Below are positions 1 through 6,643 of a stretch of 21,363 bases of DNA, piece after piece. The stretch covers positions 37,475-58,837 of the forward strand of contig FR884613.1 of the NCBI GenBank assembly GCA_000436075.1, given 5' to 3'. Position 1 is the stretch's first letter, and every line of letters begins with the position of its first letter. The notes below the pieces were generated by a model. It was not told the origin of the DNA. It saw only the letters and a list, made by a program, of their open reading frames with translations, and searched no databases. The position numbers and the translations under genes are program-made. The DNA is from Eggerthella sp. CAG:209 (GTDB taxonomy: Bacteria > Actinomycetota > Coriobacteriia > Coriobacteriales > Eggerthellaceae).

Positions 1-6
1 AAAGCT

Positions 7-23
7 CAAAGCGGGAGGCTTTG
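7..23 (-). terminator. Possible weak terminator of the feo operon
   Basis: A 6-bp inverted repeat (CAAAGC/GCTTTG) with a 5-base loop lies just past the stop codon of the last feo gene. The T-run is poor and the stem is short, so this could be chance. The position is right for an operon end. Confidence 0.3.
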
Positions 24-46
24 TTATTACCTGATAATTGCAAGGA

Positions 47-265
47 TCAGCTAGGCTTGCGCTTTTCAGCTTCGCGCATCACCTTGTCAATATCCTTTAC
101 CATTTCTTCGGCACAAGGGCACCGATCGGGATTGTGGGCACTGCACCCACCGCACTCGTCACATGCAATATGCCGACCTTGCTTATGGGCGCGCACCCAG
201 CTGGCAATAATTGCGCCGACAATAGCAATCAGGACAACAAGCACTACGAATGTTCCAAGGTTCAT
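47..265 (-). CDS. FeoB-associated Cys-rich membrane protein
   Basis: This 72-residue protein has one N-terminal membrane segment (about residues 5-23) followed by a short cytoplasm-facing tail. The tail holds a cysteine cluster, CDECGGCS (about 35-42) and a further pair in DRCPC. Small proteins of this build, found directly after feoB in many Gram-positive bacteria, are known as FeoB-associated Cys-rich membrane proteins. They are thought to help handle Fe(II) at the transporter, possibly taking the place of FeoC; the exact role is unsettled. It starts about 110 bases after the feoB stop on the same strand. A strong hairpin lies in that gap, so its expression may be tuned separately from feoB. 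The assignment rests on size, topology, cysteine spacing and context. Confidence 0.85.
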   Translation of the reverse strand: MNLGTFVVLVVLIAIVGAIIASWVRAHKQGRHIACDECGGCSAHNPDRCPCAEEMVKDIDKVMREAEKRKPS

Positions 266-317
266 ACCTCAAACTCCTTTCAAGGCTGCATCGCAAACTT
301 ATCAGCACAATCAGGAA

Positions 318-351
318 GCCGCAGATCCGCCCAAACGAGCAGACCTGCGGC
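318..351 (-). promoter_or_regulatory. 13-bp hairpin between feoB and the small Cys-rich gene
   Basis: The two arms are GCCGCAG and CTGCGGC, seven perfect pairs. They extend inward by six more pairs (GTCTGC with GCGGAT, two of them G-U) to an 8-base loop. No T-run follows, so it is not a classic terminator. It may be an attenuator, an mRNA-stability element or a processing site that sets the feoB to small-gene ratio. The structure is seen by eye; the function is inference. Confidence 0.5.
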
Positions 352-374
352 AGATAAAGTACCTTCGTTACGGT

Positions 375-2966
375 CTATGCCTCATCAACCGCACGAACGG
401 CAGCTTTGCCTTGCCACTTGTTCGGACGGAACAGCAGCCACAGGAAGGCGATGAATGTCGCAATCGCAAGAACGGTGAATACGTTGAAGGAAACCTCACC
501 GACAGCCAAGCCAGCAAACTGGTAAATCCAGAGAGATACAACCCATGCGATTCCGCACTGATAGCCGATTGCCGCGAAGAACCACTTGGTGTTGTTCATC
601 TCGCGCTTGATGGCGCCCATTGCCGCGAAGCACGGAGCGCACAGCAGGTTGAATGCCAGGAAGGCATAGCCCGACGCATAGGTGAAGGCTGCCTGAACGT
701 TTGCATACCAACCGGCATCGCCGTCGTACAGAATGCCAAAGGTAGATACAACGTTTTCCTTCGCGATAAGGCCCGTGATGGTGGCAGATGCTGCCTGCCA
801 ATCGCCGAAGCCCTGAGGTGCAAAGATCCAGCAGATTGCACCACCGATGATAGCCAGGATCGAATCGTTCTGATCCTCAACCGCCTGGAACACGCCATCT
901 ACGAAGCCATAGGAAGAAATGAACCAGATCAGGATACATGCAACCAAGATGATGGTGCCGGCCTTCTTGATGAACGACCATGCACGCTCCCACATGCTAC
1001 GCAACACCGCGCCAATGGTTGGCAGATGGTATGCAGGAAGCTCCATAACGAATGGGGCGGGATCGCCTGCGAAGAAGCGAGTCTTCTTCAGGATGACGCC
1101 AGAGCAGAGAATGGCGATGATGCCCATGAAGTACGTGCTGGGAGCAACCCACCACTCGCCACCGAACACAGCACCCGCAAACAAAGCGATAATCGGGAGC
1201 TTTGCACCGCAAGGGATGAACGTCGTGGTCATAACGGTCATGCGGCGATCGTTCTGGTTTTCAATGGTTCGGGAAGACATGATGCCAGGCACGCCGCAGC
1301 CGGTACCGATAAGAATCGGCACAAACGACTTGCCGGAAAGGCCAAAGCGACGGAACACGCGGTCAAGGATGAATGCAATACGGGCCATATAGCCGCAAGA
1401 CTCGAGGAAGGCGAGCAGCAAGAACAGTACCAGCATCTGGGGAACGAAGCCGAGCACCGCACCAACGCCAGCAACAATACCATCGAGGATCAGTGCCTTC
1501 AGCCAATCGGCGCAGCCGATAGAATCCAAGCCCTGCTCAACAAGGACGGGAATGCCGGGAACCCACATACCGTATTCCGTGGGATCGGGTTCGGAGCCTT
1601 CAACCTCTTCTGCGTACGTATCGGCGTCTACCTCCTGGGTTTCACCGTCTTCGTCAACATAGGTTGCGATGATGCCTGCGTCAGCGGCTTCGTCGGCAAA
1701 GTCTTCAGATTCGGGATCAAGGCCTTCCTCGATCGCTGCTGCCTCAAATGCGGCAATGGCATTCTGGTCGCCCTGATAGGGAGCCAGAACATCAAGTGCT
1801 TCCTGGTAGGCATCTACATCTACTTCAACCGTTTCGTTTTCGCCCGTTTCGTCGTCATACGACTCATAGGTTGCCGTCAGGCCAGCGGCTTCAGCATCTT
1901 CGATGAATGTCTCGGAAGCAGGATCGAGATCCTCTTCTTCAGCTGCGGCTTCAAAGGCGTCAACGCTTTCCTGCGCACCCTCGAACTCCTCAGTTACCTC
2001 ATCGAACTGCTCTTGACCAGAACCGAGATACCAGCCATCGCCGAATACGCCATCGTTTGCCCAGTCGGTAGCAATGCTGCCAACGGTAGAAACGGAGATG
2101 TAGTACACAAGGAACATAACCACAACGAAGATCGGCAATGCCAGAATGCGGTTGGTAACCACACGGTCGATCTTGTCGGACGTGGTCAGCTGGCTTGCCA
2201 TATTCTTGCTGCGGCAGTGGTCGATAATGGTGGAGATGTAGGAATAGCGATCATTGATGATGACGCTTTCGGTGTCATCATCGCTTTCTTTTTCCACCTT
2301 AGCAATCACATCGCTCACATCGGGAGCTCCCTCGAGAGCAGCGGCAATCTTGCTGTCTTTTTCAAGAAGCTTGATTGCGTAGAAGCGCTTGAGGCTGGCG
2401 GGGACGCTGGAAGGAAGACGGCCCTCGATGGTCGAGATAGCCTCTTCTGCTACAGCGGAGAACGTAATTGGGGTAGGCACAGCTGCAGAGCCAATGGTCT
2501 TAAGGCAGTTCACCACCTCGTCGATGCCTTCGTTCTTCAATGCAGAGATTTCAACCACATTGCAGCCGAGCTCTTTTGCCAGCTGTTCTGCATGGATTTC
2601 GTCACCGCGCTTACGAACGACGTCCATCATATTAACGGCAACGACAACCGGCACACCCATCTCAAGAAGCTGCGTAGTGAGGTACAGATTGCGCTCAAGA
2701 TTGCTGCCGTCAACGATGTTCAGGATGGCATCGGGCTTTTCCTGAATAAGGAAATTTCGTGCGACAACTTCTTCCAGGGTATAGGGGGACAAGGAGTAAA
2801 TACCTGGAAGGTCGGTAATCTCGATAGACTTGTCAGCCTTAAGCTTACCTCCCTTTTTCTCAACGGTAACGCCTGGCCAGTTGCCAACATACTGATTGGA
2901 GCCAGTCAGCGCGTTGAACAGGGTGGTTTTACCGCTGTTCGGGTTGCCTGCTAGTGCAACTCTCAT
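375..2966 (-). CDS. feoB: Ferrous iron transport protein B (FeoB), with duplicated acidic ectodomain
   Basis: FeoB is the polytopic GTPase-linked transporter that brings Fe(II) across the cytoplasmic membrane. The N-terminal G domain is complete: GNPNSGKT (7-14), switch Thr34, DLPG (52-55), NMMD (112-115) and SALK (141-144). The helical linker follows, then the first membrane segment (about 277-298). The gate motifs are present: GTGCGVPGIMSSR (554-566), FIPCGAKLP (583-591) and FNLLCAPCFAAMG (772-784). It has 863 residues against about 770 in E. coli. Most of the excess is a strongly acidic insert (about 313-466) in the first external loop, containing two imperfect copies of one unit. The C-terminal Cys-rich extension of some FeoB proteins is absent; that job may be done by the small protein downstream. 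The start is ATG with GGAGGA four bases upstream. A candidate promoter and DtxR-type box lie directly in front. Confidence 0.97.
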   Translation of the reverse strand: MRVALAGNPNSGKTTLFNALTGSNQYVGNWPGVTVEKKGGKLKADKSIEITDLPGIYSLSPYTLEEVVARNFLIQEKPDAILNIVDGSNLERNLYLTTQLLEMGVPVVVAVNMMDVVRKRGDEIHAEQLAKELGCNVVEISALKNEGIDEVVNCLKTIGSAAVPTPITFSAVAEEAISTIEGRLPSSVPASLKRFYAIKLLEKDSKIAAALEGAPDVSDVIAKVEKESDDDTESVIINDRYSYISTIIDHCRSKNMASQLTTSDKIDRVVTNRILALPIFVVVMFLVYYISVSTVGSIATDWANDGVFGDGWYLGSGQEQFDEVTEEFEGAQESVDAFEAAAEEEDLDPASETFIEDAEAAGLTATYESYDDETGENETVEVDVDAYQEALDVLAPYQGDQNAIAAFEAAAIEEGLDPESEDFADEAADAGIIATYVDEDGETQEVDADTYAEEVEGSEPDPTEYGMWVPGIPVLVEQGLDSIGCADWLKALILDGIVAGVGAVLGFVPQMLVLFLLLAFLESCGYMARIAFILDRVFRRFGLSGKSFVPILIGTGCGVPGIMSSRTIENQNDRRMTVMTTTFIPCGAKLPIIALFAGAVFGGEWWVAPSTYFMGIIAILCSGVILKKTRFFAGDPAPFVMELPAYHLPTIGAVLRSMWERAWSFIKKAGTIILVACILIWFISSYGFVDGVFQAVEDQNDSILAIIGGAICWIFAPQGFGDWQAASATITGLIAKENVVSTFGILYDGDAGWYANVQAAFTYASGYAFLAFNLLCAPCFAAMGAIKREMNNTKWFFAAIGYQCGIAWVVSLWIYQFAGLAVGEVSFNVFTVLAIATFIAFLWLLFRPNKWQGKAAVRAVDEA
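1602..1964 (-). repeat. Two imperfect copies of an acidic unit inside FeoB
   Basis: FeoB residues 335-391 and 404-455 align at an offset of 69 residues. Shared features are an AFEAAA helix start, LDP-S-E, a run of Asp/Glu, an A-G-x-x-ATY segment, then an acidic turn, V-D-A-x-x-Y and E-E. The copies have diverged, so this is an old internal duplication and not a recent DNA repeat. Both copies are predicted to face outside the cell. Confidence 0.85.
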
Positions 2967-2981
2967 TCATTCCTCCATTCG

Positions 2982-3010
2982 GTGTTAGATTAGGCTAACT
3001 ACAGGATCAA
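2982..3010 (-). promoter_or_regulatory. Candidate feoB promoter with overlapping DtxR/IdeR-type operator
   Basis: On the minus strand, TTGATC (3010-3005) and TAACAC (2987-2982) are spaced by 17 bases and could serve as -35 and -10. A 19-base site at 2985-3003 matches 15 of 19 positions of the DtxR/IdeR consensus TWAGGTTAGSCTAACCTWA as read on the plus strand, and it fills the spacer. Metal-loaded repressor bound there would block RNA polymerase, giving iron-repressed feoB. The -10 is weak (3/6). The operator match is the stronger part of the evidence. Confidence 0.6.
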
Positions 3011-3030
3011 AAAAAGATCGCATTGCGATC
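3009..3030 (-). terminator. Candidate intrinsic terminator between feoA and feoB
   Basis: On the minus strand GATCGC and GCGATC form a 6-bp stem with an AAT loop, followed at once by seven T residues. It sits between the last feoA and the feoB promoter. The stem is short and the loop tight, so termination may be partial. Confidence 0.55.
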
Positions 3031-3094
3031 GTGCGAGCGTACTATGCCTATCAGAGGATGCTCATGCTCAACCCTTTGATGGGCATAAATGCGC

Positions 3095-3316
3095 TTATTC
3101 GACTTCGACCATCTGTGCGTCTTCTTTTCTCACAGAAAGCTCGTAGCCGCGAACGGTAACTTCAACCGGATCGCCCAAAGGCGCAACCTTGCGAATGTAA
3201 ACCGAACAACCTTTGGTGATGCCCATGTCCATGATGCGACGCTTTACTGCACCTTCGCCATTGAGCTTCACAACGGTGACCGTTTCACCGTTCTTAACTT
3301 CTCGAAGAGTTTTCAC
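3095..3316 (-). CDS. feoA: FeoA-family ferrous iron transport accessory protein (second feoA)
   Basis: This 73-residue protein has the FeoA SH3-like fold signature. It begins VKTLREVKNGETVTVVKL, continues with a basic helix RRIMDMGITKG, and then beta strands with PLGDPVEVTVRGYELSVR. FeoA proteins are small cytoplasmic partners of FeoB and are thought to modulate its GTPase or transport activity. I chose the GTG at 3316 because GGGGAGG lies four bases ahead of it. An upstream ATG would add 11 residues without a good ribosome site. It follows the other feoA by 47 bases and precedes the terminator and feoB promoter. Confidence 0.9.
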   Translation of the reverse strand: MKTLREVKNGETVTVVKLNGEGAVKRRIMDMGITKGCSVYIRKVAPLGDPVEVTVRGYELSVRKEDAQMVEVE

Positions 3317-3363
3317 TATGCCTCCCCTCTTCATCTTTTCGCTTAGCAAGAAATAGCAAACCG

Positions 3364-3576
3364 CTACACCGTAATGTGCTTTGCGAGCTCGGAAGAAAGC
3401 GCAACGCGAGAACCCTTCACATTCACGATGAGGTTGCCGCCAATACGCGACACAACAACGATCTGCTCGCCAGGAACAAAGCCCAGATTCTCAAGGTGAC
3501 GATGGATGTCACCCGCGCCATCATGAAGCTGCCTTACGTGGTAAATGCCATTGTTCCTAACTTCAGACAAAACCAT
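3364..3576 (-). CDS. feoA: FeoA-family protein (first feoA)
   Basis: A 70-residue FeoA-like protein: hydrophilic start, then GAGDIHRHLENLGFVPGEQIVVV, then a strand-rich end NLIVNVKGSRVALSSELAKHI. The L-x-x-L-G-(F/I)-x-x-G-x-x-(I/V) pattern is typical of FeoA. It clearly differs from its neighbour, so this is an old paralogue pair and not a fresh duplication. ATG at 3576 is preferred because AAAGGAAG stands four bases upstream; a GTG at 3591 would add five residues but lacks such a site. It is the first gene of the feo cluster and follows a recognisable promoter. Confidence 0.88.
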   Translation of the reverse strand: MVLSEVRNNGIYHVRQLHDGAGDIHRHLENLGFVPGEQIVVVSRIGGNLIVNVKGSRVALSSELAKHITV

Positions 3577-3593
3577 GATGCTTCCTTTCACAT

Positions 3594-3674
3594 GCCCCGC
3601 GGGGCGGTTTGCGGCTCTAGTAATCCAGAGCTAACTAACAGACTGATGTTAACCCCGTCATACTCTATCGTCAA
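3594..3674 (-). promoter_or_regulatory. Promoter and hairpin-rich leader of the feo cluster, with a weak DtxR-type half site
   Basis: On the minus strand TTGACG (3674-3669) and TAACAT (3651-3646) are separated by 17 bases, a credible sigma-70-type promoter. GTTAGTTAGC (about 3639-3630), near the expected start of transcription, resembles half of a DtxR box (about 10 of 19 positions over the whole box). The leader then has GCTCT/AGAGC (3614-3631, 8-base loop) and a perfect 12-bp palindrome GCCCCGCGGGGC (3594-3605) just ahead of the ribosome site. Iron repression is inferred from the half site and from the better box at feoB. Confidence 0.5.
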
Positions 3675-3770
3675 TGTTTACCAAAGGTTATTTTTTTGAA
3701 TGCTTGTAGGGTTTTTCGAACAGCCTGGTGGATGGAGCTATTTCACGCAATTTAATTATTTATCCAATGG

Positions 3771-3860
3771 CAAAAAGCATCTTGCGACCAGACATACCGC
3801 CGCTCTCGCATATTGCATGCAGATGCAGCGAGAACAGGCATAGATGGAAGCAAGATGCTT
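3771..3860 (-). terminator. Nested inverted repeat ending in a T-run: terminator or small structured RNA
   Basis: Perfect 11-base arms, AAGCATCTTGC at 3775-3785 and its complement at 3850-3860, enclose 64 bases. Those contain a second stem, TCTCGC/GCGAGA (3804-3809 and 3828-3833). On the minus strand the closing arm runs straight into TTTTT. This could be an elaborate terminator for the ruv operon, or the 3' end of a structured RNA lying between the ruv and feo transcripts. A bare terminator usually has a small loop, so the long structured interior is unusual. Confidence 0.5.
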
Positions 3861-3907
3861 AAAGTGCAGTAACCGAGAAGTTGGGCCTATTAGTAATCTC
3901 CAACAGG

Positions 3908-4348
3908 CTATTGGGGAGCCGAGATGCCCAAGGCATTGGGGTCCAGACCGCTGCGTTCAAATAAAGCATCAAGCTCCTGTTGGCTGACGCTGCTTTCATC
4001 AAGATCGACCCCGAATGCGCGAGCTACCGCGTACGCTTGCCCCCGACGCAATGCCGCGATAGAAGAATCCCCTGCTTCGCTAGAATAGCGAGACGAAAGG
4101 AGCAGCGAGCGAGATACGTACTCCATAAGCTGGGGGTCAGGCTGCGAGAGCCGCAGCATTGCCGCCATTGATTCTGGCGCCATGCACAAAAGAAGGCCAC
4201 CGTCCATCTCCGTTGCATCGGAAATTGCCGCATCGAGCATATCGGCCGCTACGCGGGGGTCGTTTTCACCTCGCGCACGAAGCAAGCTTTCCTTCATGGC
4301 GGCAGCAAGCTGCATGAACATGCGCATCAGATAATCTTGGGTTAGCAC
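3908..4348 (-). CDS. Conserved hypothetical protein coupled to ruvB (resembles DUF6483)
   Basis: This is a soluble, helix-rich 146-residue protein with no signal peptide or membrane segment. Its start, LTQDYLMRMFMQLAAAMKE, resembles the 'QDY-x-MRM' opening of DUF6483 proteins of Gram-positive bacteria, whose function is not known to me. I chose GTG at 4348: it is one base after the ruvB stop, and AGAGGGG lies five bases ahead of it. A longer reading would run far back into ruvB. The coupling argues for co-expression with the recombination genes, but nothing in the sequence shows a DNA-repair role. Confidence 0.75.
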   Translation of the reverse strand: MLTQDYLMRMFMQLAAAMKESLLRARGENDPRVAADMLDAAISDATEMDGGLLLCMAPESMAAMLRLSQPDPQLMEYVSRSLLLSSRYSSEAGDSSIAALRRGQAYAVARAFGVDLDESSVSQQELDALFERSGLDPNALGISAPQ

Positions 4349-4349
4349 A

Positions 4350-5453
4350 TTATCCCCTCTCTGGGTACCGTATTCCCAAATGCTCGTAAGCACGCTCCGT
4401 TGCCTGACGGCCTTTCGGTGTGCGAATGAGCAAGCCTTGTTGAAGCAAATACGGTTCGTACACATCTTCAAGCGTATCGGGCTCTTCCGAAAGCGCCGAA
4501 GCTAGCGTCGAAAGCCCCACAGGCCTGCCCGAGAATTGAACGCAGAGAAGTTCCAGTATCCTGTTGTCCACCGGGTCGAGACCCAAAGAATCCACCTCGA
4601 AAAACGCCAACGCCTGAGCCGCACAGTCTTCATCAATAGGTGAAATGCCCTTCACCTGAGCCCAATCGCGTACGCGCTTAAGGAGGCGATTGGCCAAACG
4701 GGGGGTTCCACGGCTACGGCGGGCAATCTCCAGGGCGCCTTCCTCGAGAATATCCACTCCCAGAATGAGCGCCGAGCGTCGGACAATAAGGGCCAGCTCT
4801 TCCGGCGCATAGTAATTCAGACGGAACGCTATACCAAAGCGATCACGCAGAGGACCTGTTAGCAAACCGGTTCGCGTAGTGGCTCCAATGAGGGTAAACT
4901 TCGGCAAATCGAGCCTGATTGAGCGGGCTGCAGGCCCCTTGCCAACAACGATATCAAGCGCAAAATCTTCCAGTGCTGGATACAGCACTTCCTCGACCAT
5001 GCGATTCAGGCGGTGAATCTCGTCGATAAAAAGAACGTCGCCCTCTTCAAGATTGGTGAGGATAGCGGCTAAATCTCCCGTACGCTCAATTGCGGGACCG
5101 CTTGTTGTTTTGATATGCACGCCAAGCTCATTGGCAACAACGGTAGCCAATGTGGTTTTTCCCAAGCCAGGAGGGCCCGAAAACAGAATATGATCAACCA
5201 CATCCTTGCGGGCCCGTGCCGCCTCGATGAGGATAGAAAGGCTATCCTTCACTTTCTTTTGTCCCAAATACTCGTCAAGGCACGTTGGCCTCAGGCTACG
5301 ATCAAGGACTAGGTCGTCTTCGATAAGGGAAACCGAACAAGCGCGCGAGGCGGCATCGCCATCGCGAGATGAACCAGTATCCTTTAAAGCCTCCAAAGGC
5401 GCTTCGAACAGCGCGCTTTCTATTTCAAACTCGTCAGACAAAGATGAGTCCAC
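4350..5453 (-). CDS. ruvB: Holliday junction branch migration ATPase RuvB
   Basis: RuvB is the AAA+ motor that drives branch migration of Holliday junctions with RuvA. Visible are LRPTCLDEYLGQ (54-65), Walker A GPPGLGKTT (93-101), Walker B LFIDEIHR (141-148), sensor 1 TLIGATTR (187-194), the GPLRDRFG box (200-207), and a C-terminal winged helix. At 367 residues it is about 30 longer than E. coli RuvB because of a non-conserved acidic N-terminal extension (about 1-45). The GTG at 5453 has little ribosome site. A TTG four codons later (5441) has AAGGTGG about eight bases upstream and may be the true start. It follows ruvA by about 10 bases. Confidence 0.97.
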   Translation of the reverse strand: MDSSLSDEFEIESALFEAPLEALKDTGSSRDGDAASRACSVSLIEDDLVLDRSLRPTCLDEYLGQKKVKDSLSILIEAARARKDVVDHILFSGPPGLGKTTLATVVANELGVHIKTTSGPAIERTGDLAAILTNLEEGDVLFIDEIHRLNRMVEEVLYPALEDFALDIVVGKGPAARSIRLDLPKFTLIGATTRTGLLTGPLRDRFGIAFRLNYYAPEELALIVRRSALILGVDILEEGALEIARRSRGTPRLANRLLKRVRDWAQVKGISPIDEDCAAQALAFFEVDSLGLDPVDNRILELLCVQFSGRPVGLSTLASALSEEPDTLEDVYEPYLLQQGLLIRTPKGRQATERAYEHLGIRYPERG

Positions 5454-5463
5454 CTTTTATCGA

Positions 5464-6048
5464 TTATTTTCCTAAACGCTTTAAGGCGTATTGCAATAGT
5501 ATCGTTTCGTTTGCTTCCTCGGGAGCCCCCTTGAGTGCAAGATCGGTTTCTTCCGAAGTAAAACCCATGGAAAGAAGCGCTTCCACTGTACCCTTACGTG
5601 CATTTGCCGCTTGCGTTGAAATGCCGGGCAGAGCAATCTGAGCCTCGGAACCGAACGATTCTTTCAATTCGAGCGCAATGCGCGATGCCATTTTCTTTCC
5701 CACACCGGGAATTTGCTGGATAGCCCCCACGTCTTGCGACACAATAGCGGACACCAACGCCTCTGGCTCGTAGGTAGAAAGGGCAGAAAGCGCAACCTTT
5801 GGCCCAACGCTTGAAACTGAAGTGAGCTTTGCGAACAGCTTTTCTTCGTCATGGTTCAAAAAGCCGTATAGCACCAACGCATCGTCACGAACTTGCAAGC
5901 GCGTTAGAACCTTGACCTCTTCGCCAACATGCCCCAATCGGGAAAGGCTCTTCCCCGACATGGAAACACGGTACCCGATGCCACCCACTTCTATCACGAC
6001 AGAATCAACGAACAGTGCCGCAATCGTTCCTCGCAAAAACGAAATCAC
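5464..6048 (-). CDS. ruvA: Holliday junction DNA helicase subunit RuvA
   Basis: RuvA binds the four-way junction as a tetramer and loads RuvB. The 194 residues show the N-terminal OB-fold beginning MISFLRGTIA, with VGGIGYRV (21-28) and LYGFLNHDEEKLF (60-72). Two helix-hairpin-helix motifs follow, around SVSSVGPKVALSAL (77-90) and IQQIPGVGKKMASRIALELK (110-129), and then a linker and the C-terminal RuvB-binding domain. The GTG start overlaps the ruvC stop in GTGA, with GGGGGG seven bases upstream, so translation is coupled. Confidence 0.97.
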   Translation of the reverse strand: MISFLRGTIAALFVDSVVIEVGGIGYRVSMSGKSLSRLGHVGEEVKVLTRLQVRDDALVLYGFLNHDEEKLFAKLTSVSSVGPKVALSALSTYEPEALVSAIVSQDVGAIQQIPGVGKKMASRIALELKESFGSEAQIALPGISTQAANARKGTVEALLSMGFTSEETDLALKGAPEEANETILLQYALKRLGK

Positions 6049-6551
6049 CGCACAGCCCCCCTTTCCCAGGAAACCGAATTAGTGGTGTAGCAAATAGCAG
6101 CCGCCAAGGCATCGGCAGCATGATCGGGCGAAGGGATTTTTTCCAAGCCCAGCAACTGCTGAACCATATATTGGACTTGCCCCTTATCGGCAGACCCCGC
6201 CCCTACAACAGCCAACTTGATTTGGCTGGGCGAATACTCGGCAAGCGCCATGGACGCCTGACCGCAAGCGGTTAAAGCAGCACCACGAGCCTGACCCGTG
6301 GCAAAAGCACTTTGGGCATTCGAGCCAAACCACACCGTTTCGACAGCAACGCATTCTGGCTTGTAACGTAAAACCACTGCGGAAATCTGCGTATAGATTT
6401 TCGCCAAACGCTCATGCAAGGGCATCGCGGATTGGGTTGCCACGCAGCCGTACGCTACGCAGAAAAGCGATGCTCCTTTTTGATGAACTACCCCCCAGCC
6501 TGTATGCGCCAGACCTGGATCGATTCCCATTATGATGCGAGTTGCCGCCAT
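6045..6551 (-). CDS. ruvC: Crossover junction endodeoxyribonuclease RuvC
   Basis: RuvC is the dimeric nuclease that resolves Holliday junctions. The acidic active site is in place: Asp11 in GIDPGLAHTGWG, Glu71 in VAVETVWFG, and Asp143/Asp147 in SPDHAADALAAAI. The length of 168 is normal. ATG at 6551 follows AGAGGA with four bases between. It heads the ruvC-ruvA-ruvB operon; yebC, a frequent neighbour upstream, is not here. A LexA-type box and an extended -10 lie just upstream, so the operon is probably DNA-damage inducible. Confidence 0.97.
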   Translation of the reverse strand: MAATRIIMGIDPGLAHTGWGVVHQKGASLFCVAYGCVATQSAMPLHERLAKIYTQISAVVLRYKPECVAVETVWFGSNAQSAFATGQARGAALTACGQASMALAEYSPSQIKLAVVGAGSADKGQVQYMVQQLLGLEKIPSPDHAADALAAAICYTTNSVSWERGAVR

Positions 6552-6565
6552 GCCATCCTCTCAAA

Positions 6566-6589
6566 CAAACATTTGTTCGTATAATAGCA
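6566..6589 (-). promoter_or_regulatory. ruvCAB promoter with LexA (SOS) box
   Basis: On the minus strand an extended -10, TGC followed by TATTAT (6589-6581), runs into CGAACAAATGTTTG (6579-6566). That fits the Gram-positive/actinobacterial LexA box CGAACNNNNGTTCG in 9 of 10 fixed positions. The box would cover the transcription start, a usual place for repression. No good -35 is seen; the upstream DNA is the terminator of the neighbouring gene. Confidence 0.75.
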
Positions 6590-6590
6590 T

Positions 6591-6619
6591 AAAAGAAACG
6601 GGGGCATACGGCCCCCGTT
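6591..6619 (-). terminator. Intrinsic terminator of the DtxR-family gene
   Basis: A 9-bp perfect stem (AACGGGGGC at 6597-6605 with its complement at 6611-6619) has a 5-base loop. On the minus strand it is followed by TCTTTT. It lies 25 bases past the repressor stop and insulates ruvC. Confidence 0.85.
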
Positions 6620-6643
6620 CTATTCCGCCACATATTACTATTC

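Larger units (their letters stand above)
3577..3907. other. 331-bp gene-free region between the ruv-linked gene and the feo cluster
   Basis: I find no convincing coding sequence here. From high to low coordinate it holds a short stretch like the 3' end of 23S rRNA (about 3862-3902), a nested inverted repeat ending in a T-run (3771-3860), an AT-rich stretch, and then the feo promoter and leader. Confidence 0.7.

Noticed and set aside
21..2954. A 977-codon open frame on the plus strand opposite feoB
   Set aside because: It is antisense to an intact, motif-complete FeoB, has no ribosome site, and the translation is low-complexity Arg/Cys/His-rich sequence unlike a protein family.
3862..3907. 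A real 23S rRNA 3' end
   Set aside because: Only about 12 bases match; the upstream sequence is coding and no other 23S sequence is present. Kept only as a possible relic.
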